Below are positions 24,246 to 31,777 of a DNA stretch of 53,651 nucleotides, piece after piece (positions within the stretch are counted from its first letter, which is position 1; every line of letters begins with the position of its first letter). A program made the position numbers and the translations under genes. Source of the DNA: an uncultured Collinsella sp. (GTDB lineage: Bacteria; Actinomycetota; Coriobacteriia; Coriobacteriales; Coriobacteriaceae); the NCBI GenBank assembly GCA_902491895.1, contig CABUJH010000008.1, positions 1 to 53,651 on the forward strand. The letters run 5' to 3'. Under the pieces are notes generated by a model. That model searched no databases. It was not told the origin of the DNA and was given only the letters and a program-made list of their open reading frames with translations.

Positions 24246-25550
24246 CTAGATGGTGAATTCGGCGAAGTTACGGTCGCCGTCTGCGGTGCCGGTGTCGCCT
24301 GTTGCGGCTGCCGGCGCCAGCGCGTCGCCACCAACGCTTTGCAGCAGCTCCGCCACATTTGCATCGGGGTTCTGACACAGGATATCGAGCAGTTCGATAA
24401 AGTCACGAATGACTTCACGCGGCGTCAGATGCGTGTCGGCTCCCACACGACCGAACTCGATCTTGAGGAAGTCCACCAAGTCGTTCTCGGTAAGCGTGGG
24501 CGTCCAGCCAAAGTAGCCGGCGTGAATTTGCATGAGTTTTTCGATCAGCACCAGCAACTCCTCATAGGTGAGTGGCTGCAGGCGGATGATGGGCGCGAGC
24601 ATGTCCTTAAGGTCCTCGCGCGCAAAGCGGCCCTGAGCGAGTCGGCTGCGCAGGGCCTCGTAGGAGAACACGCCTCGGCGGCGGTCTTCGATAGAGGTTG
24701 GAGTGCCGCCCATGATCATGCCCAGGTACTGCGCCTTGCCCTGGAGCGTGTCGTTGTACATGGTCAGGATCTTCTCGTAGTTGTACTGGCGCGTGATTGC
24801 GTTGGGAATCTTATACAGATTCACGAGCTCGTCGATGAGCACCAACATACCCTTGTAGCCGCCGCAGACCAAAAAACGCGCGATGAGCTTAACGTAGTCG
24901 TACCAGTCGTCATCGCTGATGATGGTCGAGGAGCCCAGCTCGGCGCGAGCCTCGCTCTTGGTACGGTATTCGCCGCGGATCCATTTGGTCACGCGGCTCA
25001 TGGCTTCCTCGTCGCCCTCGGATACGGCCGTGCGATAGCGGCGAAGCATGCGGGTGAAGTCGAAGCCGTGGACCATCTCCTCGAGCGGGGCCAGTTGGGC
25101 ATTGACGACCGACTCGTCGACGTCGGCACACGAGGCAACCCAGCGATCCAGAATAAGGTTGAGCGCACCGCCCTCGGGGCGCGTCTTGGTCGATATATTG
25201 CGTATGAGCTCGCGGTAGGTGGCAAGGCCCTGCCCCTGCCCGCCCTGCAGACGGCGCTCGGGGGATAAGTCTGCATCGGCGACGACGAATCCCTCGCCCA
25301 TGGCATGCGTTCGGATGGTTTGGAGCAAAAAGCTCTTGCCGGCGCCGTAGCGACCGACCAGAAAGCGGAAGCTTGCGCCGCCGTCGGCGATGAGACTCAA
25401 ATCGGTGAGCAGGGCGCGAATCTCGACCTCGCGTCCCACGGTGATATAGGGAAGGCCGATGCGCGGGACCACGCCGCCCTTGAGCGAGTTGAGAATGACG
25501 GCAGCGACGCGCTTGGGCACGCGGGGTGCTGCGGGTGCGGTATCACTCAT
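24246..25550 (-). CDS. sngB: BrxD-like P-loop ATPase (SngB)
   Basis: The 434-residue protein belongs to the DUF2791/BREX-ATP-binding group. The N-terminus has the family segment NSLKGGVVPR, then ITVGREVEI, Walker A GRYGAGKS (66-73) and Walker B MLVLIDE near residue 237. The C-terminal 30 residues are low-complexity. It overlaps the end of sngA by 8 nt, so the two are translationally coupled. Brx-like ATPases of this kind also occur in BREX type 2/6, but no BrxA, PglX or PglZ is nearby, favouring Shango. Confidence 0.87.
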   Translation of the reverse strand: MSDTAPAAPRVPKRVAAVILNSLKGGVVPRIGLPYITVGREVEIRALLTDLSLIADGGASFRFLVGRYGAGKSFLLQTIRTHAMGEGFVVADADLSPERRLQGGQGQGLATYRELIRNISTKTRPEGGALNLILDRWVASCADVDESVVNAQLAPLEEMVHGFDFTRMLRRYRTAVSEGDEEAMSRVTKWIRGEYRTKSEARAELGSSTIISDDDWYDYVKLIARFLVCGGYKGMLVLIDELVNLYKIPNAITRQYNYEKILTMYNDTLQGKAQYLGMIMGGTPTSIEDRRRGVFSYEALRSRLAQGRFAREDLKDMLAPIIRLQPLTYEELLVLIEKLMQIHAGYFGWTPTLTENDLVDFLKIEFGRVGADTHLTPREVIRDFIELLDILCQNPDANVAELLQSVGGDALAPAAATGDTGTADGDRNFAEFTI

Positions 25551-27303
25551 GGTCTAGGTATCCTCTCACGTCTGCTTCGTAGTCCTCGATAATTTGCGGT
25601 CCTGCCGCGCCAAATTCAATTACGGTGTCACCCACCAGGTCAAAGAGCGCCTCGTTGATGCTATCGACGAGCATGTCCTCGCTCTGTCCCGAGTGCGCCA
25701 CTGCCGATGTCGCTTGCGCTGCGTTTTGCTCGAGCAGTGCGCGAAGGAAGGCATCTGCGGCAGGCGCGAGTTCGTTCGTGGCGTCAGCGGGCGCTGCCGC
25801 TGCGAACGCGGGCGTCGGCGCGAGAAGCGGTGCCACGACACCAAACTGTTCGGTGGATATGGTCGGCTCGTCGGCCTCGTCCTGCCGAATGGGTGCCGCG
25901 ACCGCCTCGACCGTCGCGTCGGCTACGGGCTCGGCTTCCGGTTGCCCAGAGTCCGCTGCCTCGGCTTCTGCGGACGCGCCGTCCTCGCGTTCCTCGTCGA
26001 TCAAAAGCGCTTCGCGCGTTTGCGCAGCGGCGCTCCGAATGTGCCCCAGCTGACTCAGATCGATATCGATCTTGACAGGCTGGTGTGCGGCGTCCCACGA
26101 AAGCCATGCCACAATCTCGTCATCGATAATCTTGGCCAGATATTTGGGGACCTTCTCCTCCTTCAGGGGGTGGGTGGGGTCTAGGGCCAGGCGTAGGCGT
26201 TGGTCGCAGGCGCGCATCATCTCACCAAGCTTGCTGCTTTTTTGCCTGCTGCCGTGAATTCGCATGCATTCCCAAAAGCCGTTTTGGCAGCGGTAGATGT
26301 GAATGGGGTCCAGGCGATATTCGCAGTCCTCGTGGCGCTCGGGCGCAAAGAATACGGCCGAGGCAAACATGGTGTAGGGCATGGCCGTCTCCTCCCCAAA
26401 TAAGCTCGCCACGATGTCGGTCTTTCGGTGCGTGTCATAGTAGCGCGCCATACGGACATACACGGCGCACGCCACGTGGCGCAGATCGCGGTGGTGGCTG
26501 CGGTCGAGCCGCGAGTTACTTAGGTTGTACGTGGAGAGGGCGTTGATGGCGGCCATGAGTCGCTCCTCGCGCACCTCATCGGGCGGAAGGGGGAGCGTGG
26601 GCTCGGAGGTTTTGCGACGCTTAGGGGTCTGGCCGGACGGTGCCGGTGCTGGTACAAGGTCTCGTGCCGCGCGCCGCAGCTCGATAAGGGCGTTATCGAA
26701 CATGACGGTTTTAGAGTCGCGAAGTAGCTTGGGGTCGAGTCCGTGGAAAACGGCGTAATCCTGCAGCCACACGCGCGCAAACCGGTCGATGCCGGGCTCG
26801 AAGGCGCGATAGACATCCCAAAAGGCCTTGATCTTGTTAAAACCTTCGAGCGGATCATCTATGCCAATGCCGCAAATCAGCTCATAGAGATACAGAAAGG
26901 CAAAGGATGTAGACGTTTCCTCGACGGTTCCGCGGCGCACTTGGGCACGCCAGGTAAAGTAGCCGCGCAACTGCCGGTCGCTCATGGCATTGTAGGTGGG
27001 AAAGTACGACTTAAAGGTGCCGTTGTATGGACAGTCGTCCTCAAAGTCGGCCATCAGCAAGCCCTGGCGGTAGAAAAGCTCGGCCTCCGATAGCCAGCGG
27101 CCCGCGCCGCCCTTGGGGTCATCCTGCCAGCGCGATATCTCGCGCATCTTGCGGTATTGGTCGGGGAGGAAATTCTGCATCTGTCGGCCGGTTTTGAGAA
27201 TCGGCTCGTCTGCGTAGATTTCGTTTGAGAAGCGGGCGGACTGATGGGTCCGGGCCTCGGCCATAATGCGCTCGATGAGCATCTTGATGTCCTGGTCGGC
27301 CAC
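25543..27303 (-). CDS. sngA: TerB-domain protein (SngA)
   Basis: The 586-residue protein has a TerB_N-type region (MSDRQLRGYFTWRAQVRRG, 107-125, then FAFLYLYELICGIG) and a TerB_C-like region (about 325-450, with RIHGSRQKSSKLGEMM and IIDDEIVAWLSWD). A Glu/Ala-rich linker and a final helical segment follow. TerB domains bind metal and mark DNA-processing stress operons. It starts with GTG preceded by GGAGA. It is the first gene of the three-gene operon, with a promoter and a LexA-like box at 27341-27370. Length is similar to described SngA proteins as far as I can judge. Confidence 0.87.
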   Translation of the reverse strand: MADQDIKMLIERIMAEARTHQSARFSNEIYADEPILKTGRQMQNFLPDQYRKMREISRWQDDPKGGAGRWLSEAELFYRQGLLMADFEDDCPYNGTFKSYFPTYNAMSDRQLRGYFTWRAQVRRGTVEETSTSFAFLYLYELICGIGIDDPLEGFNKIKAFWDVYRAFEPGIDRFARVWLQDYAVFHGLDPKLLRDSKTVMFDNALIELRRAARDLVPAPAPSGQTPKRRKTSEPTLPLPPDEVREERLMAAINALSTYNLSNSRLDRSHHRDLRHVACAVYVRMARYYDTHRKTDIVASLFGEETAMPYTMFASAVFFAPERHEDCEYRLDPIHIYRCQNGFWECMRIHGSRQKSSKLGEMMRACDQRLRLALDPTHPLKEEKVPKYLAKIIDDEIVAWLSWDAAHQPVKIDIDLSQLGHIRSAAAQTREALLIDEEREDGASAEAEAADSGQPEAEPVADATVEAVAAPIRQDEADEPTISTEQFGVVAPLLAPTPAFAAAAPADATNELAPAADAFLRALLEQNAAQATSAVAHSGQSEDMLVDSINEALFDLVGDTVIEFGAAGPQIIEDYEADVRGYLDHE

Positions 27304-27340
27304 CGCTTCTCCTCTCCTAACGCAGCTTCGGTGACCTCAT

Positions 27341-27370
27341 ATCATAGCACAGCATCAAACAGGTGTTCGA
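27341..27370 (-). promoter_or_regulatory. sngA promoter overlapped by a LexA-like box
   Basis: TCAAACAGGTGTTCGA (27355-27370) matches the actinobacterial SOS box TCGAAC-N4-GTTCGA at 11 of 12 fixed positions. On the minus strand TATGAT (27341-27346) is a good -10, and the box covers the position of the -35, 17 nt upstream. LexA bound here would block sngA transcription. It lies 52 nt before the GTG start. Confidence 0.5.
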
Positions 27371-27391
27371 GATACTGCTGCGTAGATAGAT

Positions 27392-28108
27392 TTAGAACAG
27401 GAGGGCGTAGATGACGGCGATGACGACGGAGGGGAGCATATTGGCTGTGCGGAAGGTCTGAGGACGGATGAGGTTGACGCCGACGCAGAAGATGAGCATG
27501 GAGCCTACGAGCGAAAGGCTGTCGAGGGCTGCCGTAGTCATGATGGGGGAGAGTGCGCCGGCAAACAGCGTGATCGTCCCCTGGAACACGGCGACGGGCA
27601 GGGCGGAGAAAATGCAGCCGCGGCCAAGCGACGCCGTCATGGTGCAGACGATGATGCAGTCCAATGCGCCTTTCAGGGCAAGCGTTGACCAGTCACCGAG
27701 CAGACCGTCCTGGATCGATCCCACAATGGCCATGGCGCCGATACACACGGTGAGTGAAGTCGAGACAAAAGCGTTGGTGAACTCGTTATCGCCCTCGCTG
27801 CCGGTTTTGCGCTTGAGCCATTCGCCAAGGTTCTCGATGGCGGCCTCCAAGTTGATGGCCTCGCCGATGAGCGAGCCGAGGGCGAACGAGACGATGAGCA
27901 TGGTGGTGCCGGTGGTCGCTAGCGCCTTCCCATCGATAAGGAGCATCTTTTGCATGGTGCCGCCAAGGCCGATAAACAGGACGCACAGCCCCGATGCTTT
28001 CATGAGCGTGTCTTGGATGCGCGGTGTAATGAAGCGGCCGCCCGCTAATCCCAAAAGACCGCCCGCAACTAAAAGCACAACGTTGATGATTGTTCCCAAG
28101 CCCGGCAT
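27392..28108 (-). CDS. DUF554 family membrane protein
   Basis: The 238-residue protein has about seven hydrophobic segments and the family features (GLGTIINVV start, TLMKASGLCVLFIGL, GSLIGEAINLE). DUF554 (YqgA-like) proteins are inner-membrane proteins of unknown transport function. ATG 28108 is chosen for AGGAGG upstream; an upstream in-frame start adds 23 soluble residues. It lies 88 bp upstream of sngA on the same strand, with the sngA promoter in the gap. Confidence 0.9.
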   Translation of the reverse strand: MPGLGTIINVVLLVAGGLLGLAGGRFITPRIQDTLMKASGLCVLFIGLGGTMQKMLLIDGKALATTGTTMLIVSFALGSLIGEAINLEAAIENLGEWLKRKTGSEGDNEFTNAFVSTSLTVCIGAMAIVGSIQDGLLGDWSTLALKGALDCIIVCTMTASLGRGCIFSALPVAVFQGTITLFAGALSPIMTTAALDSLSLVGSMLIFCVGVNLIRPQTFRTANMLPSVVIAVIYALLF

Positions 28109-28177
28109 GAGCCCTCCTGTATTGATGCCAACGTGGCAATCGTAGCAGAACGAAATGCGAGGTACATCGCGACTCAT

Positions 28178-28203
28178 CTAATACGTTATATAAGTGGTAT
28201 TAG
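28178..28203. promoter_or_regulatory. AT-rich inverted repeat upstream of the DUF554 gene
   Basis: CTAATAC (28178-28184) and GTATTAG (28197-28203) flank an AT-rich 12-nt centre. It lies in the promoter region of the minus-strand DUF554 gene and just after the surface-protein operon. It may be an operator or a promoter; the match is short. Confidence 0.3.
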
Positions 28204-28226
28204 GAATGATGCGCGGCATTTAAGCC

Positions 28227-29657
28227 TCAGGTGGTTGTCGGGACATAGGGATAGTATTCAAAGCGCAGTGTCATAAGCCGCTGTGGGGATTCAATAGCCG
28301 CGGCGATGATATTGGCATCGCGGGCACGATCAAACCCTTCGAGTTCGATCTGATACGAGACGTCTTGCATAATGTCCAGACGTCGCCAGGCCAGGAGTGT
28401 GTCGCCATCGAATTCCAAGGTCTTGCCTCCGTCTGGAGCAACGGCGTATAGACGCAGCTTGGCGGTGGTTGCAGGGTCGACAACTGTGACCTTTTTAATT
28501 TCGTTTCGAGTATTCTTGGCGCCCAACAAGGTGAGCAGTGTTGGGGCCACGACCTCGCCCGATGGCAAAAAGACGACTTCGATGGATTCAGGAAATGCGA
28601 TGATAGCCGACTTGCGGACGGGCTGATTGGCGGCGGCAACTTCGATGTTCGCAGCGTCGATGACCTCTGTGTGGTCGAGCGCGGCAAGCACGCAGCAGTT
28701 ACCTTCATCGATCTCTTGAGGATCAGCAAGCCCCAGACTGTCCGCGAGCTCGGGATCGTTTGGATCGGCAGCGGGCTCATTCGGCGCTTCGAGAGAAGCT
28801 GGGACGTTGTTTGTCGGCGACGGCGTGTCGCCCGCACCTGCTTCTTTGTCCGCGCTCTCTTCTTGTATGGTTGCGTTGATGGGTTCGTCGTTTGGGGGGA
28901 GCGTCTTGGCGTCAAACGCGGAGGGGAGAATTCCGATGGCTCCGGATCCGTTCCACTCCATTTCGAGAAGCGCCGGGTCGGCAAGAATGCGTTGCCTGCT
29001 TTGCGCGTGGGCATCGATTTCAATAGGGCCTGCCTCTATCCCTCGTGTAAGGCTGAGTGATCCGGCTGGCTTCTCGAAATGAGCGTCTGTGTCTTTGGTG
29101 CTGACGGCGTAGAACAGCAGGGACGCTTCTCCCGCCGCGATAACATCGGTACCGGCTTTGGTCAGCCGCAACGATGCCGTGAATGAGAGGGTGGGCTGCG
29201 CATCGTCTGCATTCGCGGCGGCGCAGCCCAGACATATACCGCCTCCTTTCTCGAAAAACGCACCGTCGAAGGCGACCTTCGCTCCGTTCGCCGAGTCATC
29301 GACCGAAGCGATGTCGATGCGCAGCTCTAAATTGCATGGATCGCCATCCGCATCGAGCACAACCGAGCGCCACGTGCAGACGGCGCACCCCGCCTGGGAG
29401 CCGTTTGCCTTGTTCGAACGCTTGATATCCACGACTATCGAGCCGTCCGTATTACGACGAAGGCATCCCGAGGTTGAGATCACGGCCTGTGCGATCGAAA
29501 AACGCTCGCACGCAATGGCGCTCGACGGATTTGGTGCGGAACTTAGGGCTACTGGTAAGGAGTCTGCCATGACGGGAGTCGCCCAAGCGGCGACAGGCGT
29601 TCCGGTTGCGAGCGCGCCGCAGAGTGCGACGACGGGCAAAAGGTTCTTCGATGCCAT
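28227..29657 (-). CDS. Large secreted protein of the surface operon
   Basis: The 476-residue product has a signal peptide (MASKNLLPVVALCGALATG, probable cut near residue 31), two cysteine pairs (CAVC and CLGC), an acidic Pro/Asn/Glu-rich linker (about 270-325) and a C-terminal beta-rich domain. That C-terminal part (AIIAFPESIEVVFLPSGEVVAP ... to MTLRFEYYPYV) follows the same pattern as most of the 199-residue protein encoded at 29941. The family is not recognised and no membrane anchor is present. It is the last gene of the operon, 18 nt after the sortase substrate. Confidence 0.75.
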   Translation of the reverse strand: MASKNLLPVVALCGALATGTPVAAWATPVMADSLPVALSSAPNPSSAIACERFSIAQAVISTSGCLRRNTDGSIVVDIKRSNKANGSQAGCAVCTWRSVVLDADGDPCNLELRIDIASVDDSANGAKVAFDGAFFEKGGGICLGCAAANADDAQPTLSFTASLRLTKAGTDVIAAGEASLLFYAVSTKDTDAHFEKPAGSLSLTRGIEAGPIEIDAHAQSRQRILADPALLEMEWNGSGAIGILPSAFDAKTLPPNDEPINATIQEESADKEAGAGDTPSPTNNVPASLEAPNEPAADPNDPELADSLGLADPQEIDEGNCCVLAALDHTEVIDAANIEVAAANQPVRKSAIIAFPESIEVVFLPSGEVVAPTLLTLLGAKNTRNEIKKVTVVDPATTAKLRLYAVAPDGGKTLEFDGDTLLAWRRLDIMQDVSYQIELEGFDRARDANIIAAAIESPQRLMTLRFEYYPYVPTTT

Positions 29658-29675
29658 GGGGTCTCCTTAGCTAAT

Positions 29676-29957
29676 TTAGTGCGGCCTGTCCGTGTTTTGT
29701 TTCTGGCTGCGTTTGATGTGCAGACCGAGGCCGGCGGTTCCCGCGCCTGCTGCTGTGGCGCCTGCTGCCAAGAGCCATCGTCTGTCGCCTGTCTGCGCCA
29801 ACGGTTCCTCGCGGTCGCCGCGGTCGAGCTCCGAGAGGTCGACCGTCACTTGCGTGGCGGCCTGCGCCTGTTCTTGCTGGGCAAAGGCCATGGCTGGCCC
29901 AAACGCTAGGATGCTGACGGCGGCGGCCAGGGCGACGGCCTTATGCCGTGTGCGCAC
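29676..29957 (-). CDS. Small sortase-anchored surface protein (LAQTG)
   Basis: Starting at GTG 29957 the product has 93 residues: a signal peptide (RTRHKAVALAAAVSILAFG, cut near AFA-QQ), a short mature part, then LAQTG, a hydrophobic helix and the basic tail IKRSQK. This is a complete cell-wall sorting signal of the LAxTG type. The mature peptide before LAQTG is only about 35 residues, so it may be an anchor or tip for the larger secreted proteins. TTG 29987 is an alternative start. It overlaps the previous gene by 17 nt. No sortase gene is in the window. Confidence 0.72.
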   Translation of the reverse strand: MRTRHKAVALAAAVSILAFGPAMAFAQQEQAQAATQVTVDLSELDRGDREEPLAQTGDRRWLLAAGATAAGAGTAGLGLHIKRSQKQNTDRPH

Positions 29958-30540
29958 CGGGCTCGACCGTCCAGGTGATCGTCGCAACCTGATCGCCTTC
30001 GCCGGTTACGCGGAAGATGTCGCGCGTGACGCGGGCGACGTTTCCGCTTGTCTTGAGCTTGATTTTGTCCGTGCCGCCGGCAATGCCCTGGTAGCCCATG
30101 TCGAAGGCTGCATTCTTGGAAAGATCGAGGCCCGTCCCTTGCGCGGCGGCGCTGGCGTTCTGGAGCGCGCCGTCGGGGCCGACCTTAAAGTCGATGGAGT
30201 TCTGCGCGGTTCCGGCCTTGGCGTCGGCGGCAATGGTCCAGGTGTTCATGGCGTCGATCTTCATGTTGGTGACATGGATGCCGTAGGCCGAATGATTGTC
30301 GATGGTGGTCGCGTCTTCTGAGGGGCCCTGAAGCGTGCCGTCGGCCTTGGCGACGAAGGGAATAACCGTCGGAACTTTGAACTCAACGTTGTCGATCTCG
30401 GTCCTGACCATTACCTTCGTGGTTCCAACGCGCCCGGCTGCCATAGCTGGCGTCGGGGCGGCGCCCATTGCGAGCGCGAGCGCGAGCCCTGTGCCCACGA
30501 CGAGCGCTCTGACTCCGTTCATGTTCCTGGTGATGTCCAT
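29941..30540 (-). CDS. Secreted beta-rich surface protein
   Basis: The 199-residue product has a signal peptide ending AMAA and a mature part with the pattern VPTVIPFVAKADG, GPSEDATTIDNHSAYGIHVTNM, ending ATITWTVEPG. This layout occurs in coriobacterial surface proteins and is repeated in the C-terminal domain of the 476-residue protein of the same operon. No anchor is present. AAAGGA precedes ATG. It may be a structural subunit at the cell surface; function unknown. Confidence 0.78.
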   Translation of the reverse strand: MDITRNMNGVRALVVGTGLALALAMGAAPTPAMAAGRVGTTKVMVRTEIDNVEFKVPTVIPFVAKADGTLQGPSEDATTIDNHSAYGIHVTNMKIDAMNTWTIAADAKAGTAQNSIDFKVGPDGALQNASAAAQGTGLDLSKNAAFDMGYQGIAGGTDKIKLKTSGNVARVTRDIFRVTGEGDQVATITWTVEPGAHTA

Positions 30541-30629
30541 GGTCGTTCCTTTCTATTCGCCGCGGGCCGTCCCCGCGATGATTGGACGAATGCTGGTGAA
30601 TTGCATGCGGTGCCGTGTCGGCCGGAAGG

Positions 30630-31139
30630 CTAGTTCTCGGTTTGCTCAACCCGTACCTTGACACGTGTCGGATTGCCGTGGCTGTCGAGGGTCTTTGCAT
30701 CGAGTGCCTGGATCTCGATGTACGCCTCGCCTTCTTTGATGTCGCCGGCGGGGCACGTCTCGATTGTCTTGCCGGTCTCGACCACACCGGATTCGTACAT
30801 GGTCTCGTCGTTTTGGATGACGCGGAATCGCTGGGGAAATTTATTGTCTTGGACGTTTTGCACGTTGACGCGCAGTTTGCCGTCCTCCTGCAGCTGAGCG
30901 ACCGGCGCGACCGAAATCGTCATCATGTTGTCGCGGACGATGGCGTCGAGCTCATCTTGGATTTCCTGGCGCGTTTTGCCCTCGGCCGTCGTAACCGAAG
31001 CGCCCGCCTCGGGTACGGGCTGCGACTGCCAAACGTATAGTCCTACGGCGACAAGGGCACAGACGATGGCCAAGCAGGCAACGATGAGCTTCTTGCGACG
31101 ACCCAGGCCTGCAAAGTGGGGTGGCTTCTTCGCGCTCAT
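30630..31139 (-). CDS. Single-pass membrane protein with extracellular beta domain
   Basis: The 169-residue product has a basic cytoplasmic start (MSAKKPPHFAGLGRRKKL), one transmembrane helix (about 18-40) and an extracytoplasmic domain. The domain shows VNVQNVQDNKFPQRFRV and MYESGVVETGKTIETC, a beta-sandwich-like pattern. The start overlaps the stop of the preceding 98-residue gene (ATGA), so translation is coupled. No recognised function; possibly an anchor or assembly factor for the secreted proteins. Confidence 0.8.
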   Translation of the reverse strand: MSAKKPPHFAGLGRRKKLIVACLAIVCALVAVGLYVWQSQPVPEAGASVTTAEGKTRQEIQDELDAIVRDNMMTISVAPVAQLQEDGKLRVNVQNVQDNKFPQRFRVIQNDETMYESGVVETGKTIETCPAGDIKEGEAYIEIQALDAKTLDSHGNPTRVKVRVEQTEN

Positions 31140-31432
31140 GCGGCATCCTTGGCGGTATAGATGCGCGCAAAGGTGGACGGGTCCGCTCCAAAGAGCATGT
31201 GAAGCATCAGACGGCGCGAGTAGACGAGCTCGTCGAAGTCGGGAGGGAGCTCGATGTCGTGGATATGCGCGATGTGGTGGGCGAGCGCCGAGAACGACTC
31301 GGGGTCGCAGATCACATCGGTGGTAACGTGGTAGACCGTCGTATCGGGGAATGCCTCTTCGTCGAAAGGCAGGAGATGGGGATCGTCGTCGACTTCGATG
31401 GCGATGCCGTACTGGGGCCAGTAATATGCCAT
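31136..31432 (-). CDS. 98-residue cytoplasmic protein, first gene of the surface operon
   Basis: The product begins MAYYWPQYGIAIEVDDDP and ends RIYTAKDAA, with no signal peptide or membrane segment. It is His- and Asp-rich (HHIAHIHDIELPPDFDELVY). A GGGAGG ribosome site precedes ATG. It overlaps the membrane-protein gene by 4 nt and heads the five-gene operon. It is not recognised; a regulatory or chaperone role would fit its position but is only a guess. Confidence 0.75.
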   Translation of the reverse strand: MAYYWPQYGIAIEVDDDPHLLPFDEEAFPDTTVYHVTTDVICDPESFSALAHHIAHIHDIELPPDFDELVYSRRLMLHMLFGADPSTFARIYTAKDAA

Positions 31433-31777
31433 GGGAACCTCCCTGCTTCTGGGCCAAAACTTCTATCGGTTTTGGCTGTCGACGCCGACCTTATCAGCCG
31501 CTACTTGACCAATTTCTGACCAAATGCTTGACGGATTGGCGTCTCCGCAGGTAAAAGGCGGCAAAAAATACTCCAACTTTTTTCGAGCGACAATCGCGCG
31601 GTCGGCGACGGCGGGGCCATATGTGTCAAAAGCATCGTCTGCCGAGGAAATCAAGCCGCTCGCCGAATTGCACGAACGTAAAAAACGCCAATTATGGAGA
31701 CGGTCTCGAACACGTCGACGAAACGATGCGGTAACATCTCCCTGCAAACACTGTAGTTAGCTAAAGGGGGAGTTCGC
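31433..31777. other. Divergent intergenic region, surface operon / lactate dehydrogenase
   Basis: This 345-bp AT-richer stretch separates the minus-strand surface operon from the plus-strand lactate dehydrogenase genes and should hold both promoters. A possible -10 for the plus genes is TAACAT near 31733. Open frames here lack ribosome sites and family features. No riboswitch or repeat was recognised. Confidence 0.5.

Noticed and set aside
21685..27303. Calling the three-gene defence operon BREX
   Set aside because: Only the ATPase and helicase resemble BREX parts. PglX, PglZ, BrxA/B and BrxC are missing, and the TerB protein fits Shango instead.
5777..28211. Shared 13-mer TATTAGGAATGAT upstream of rubrerythrin (5777-5789) and DUF554 (28199-28211)
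   Set aside because: Exact 13-mers are expected several times by chance in a window of this size. Promoter location is suggestive but not enough to call a regulon.
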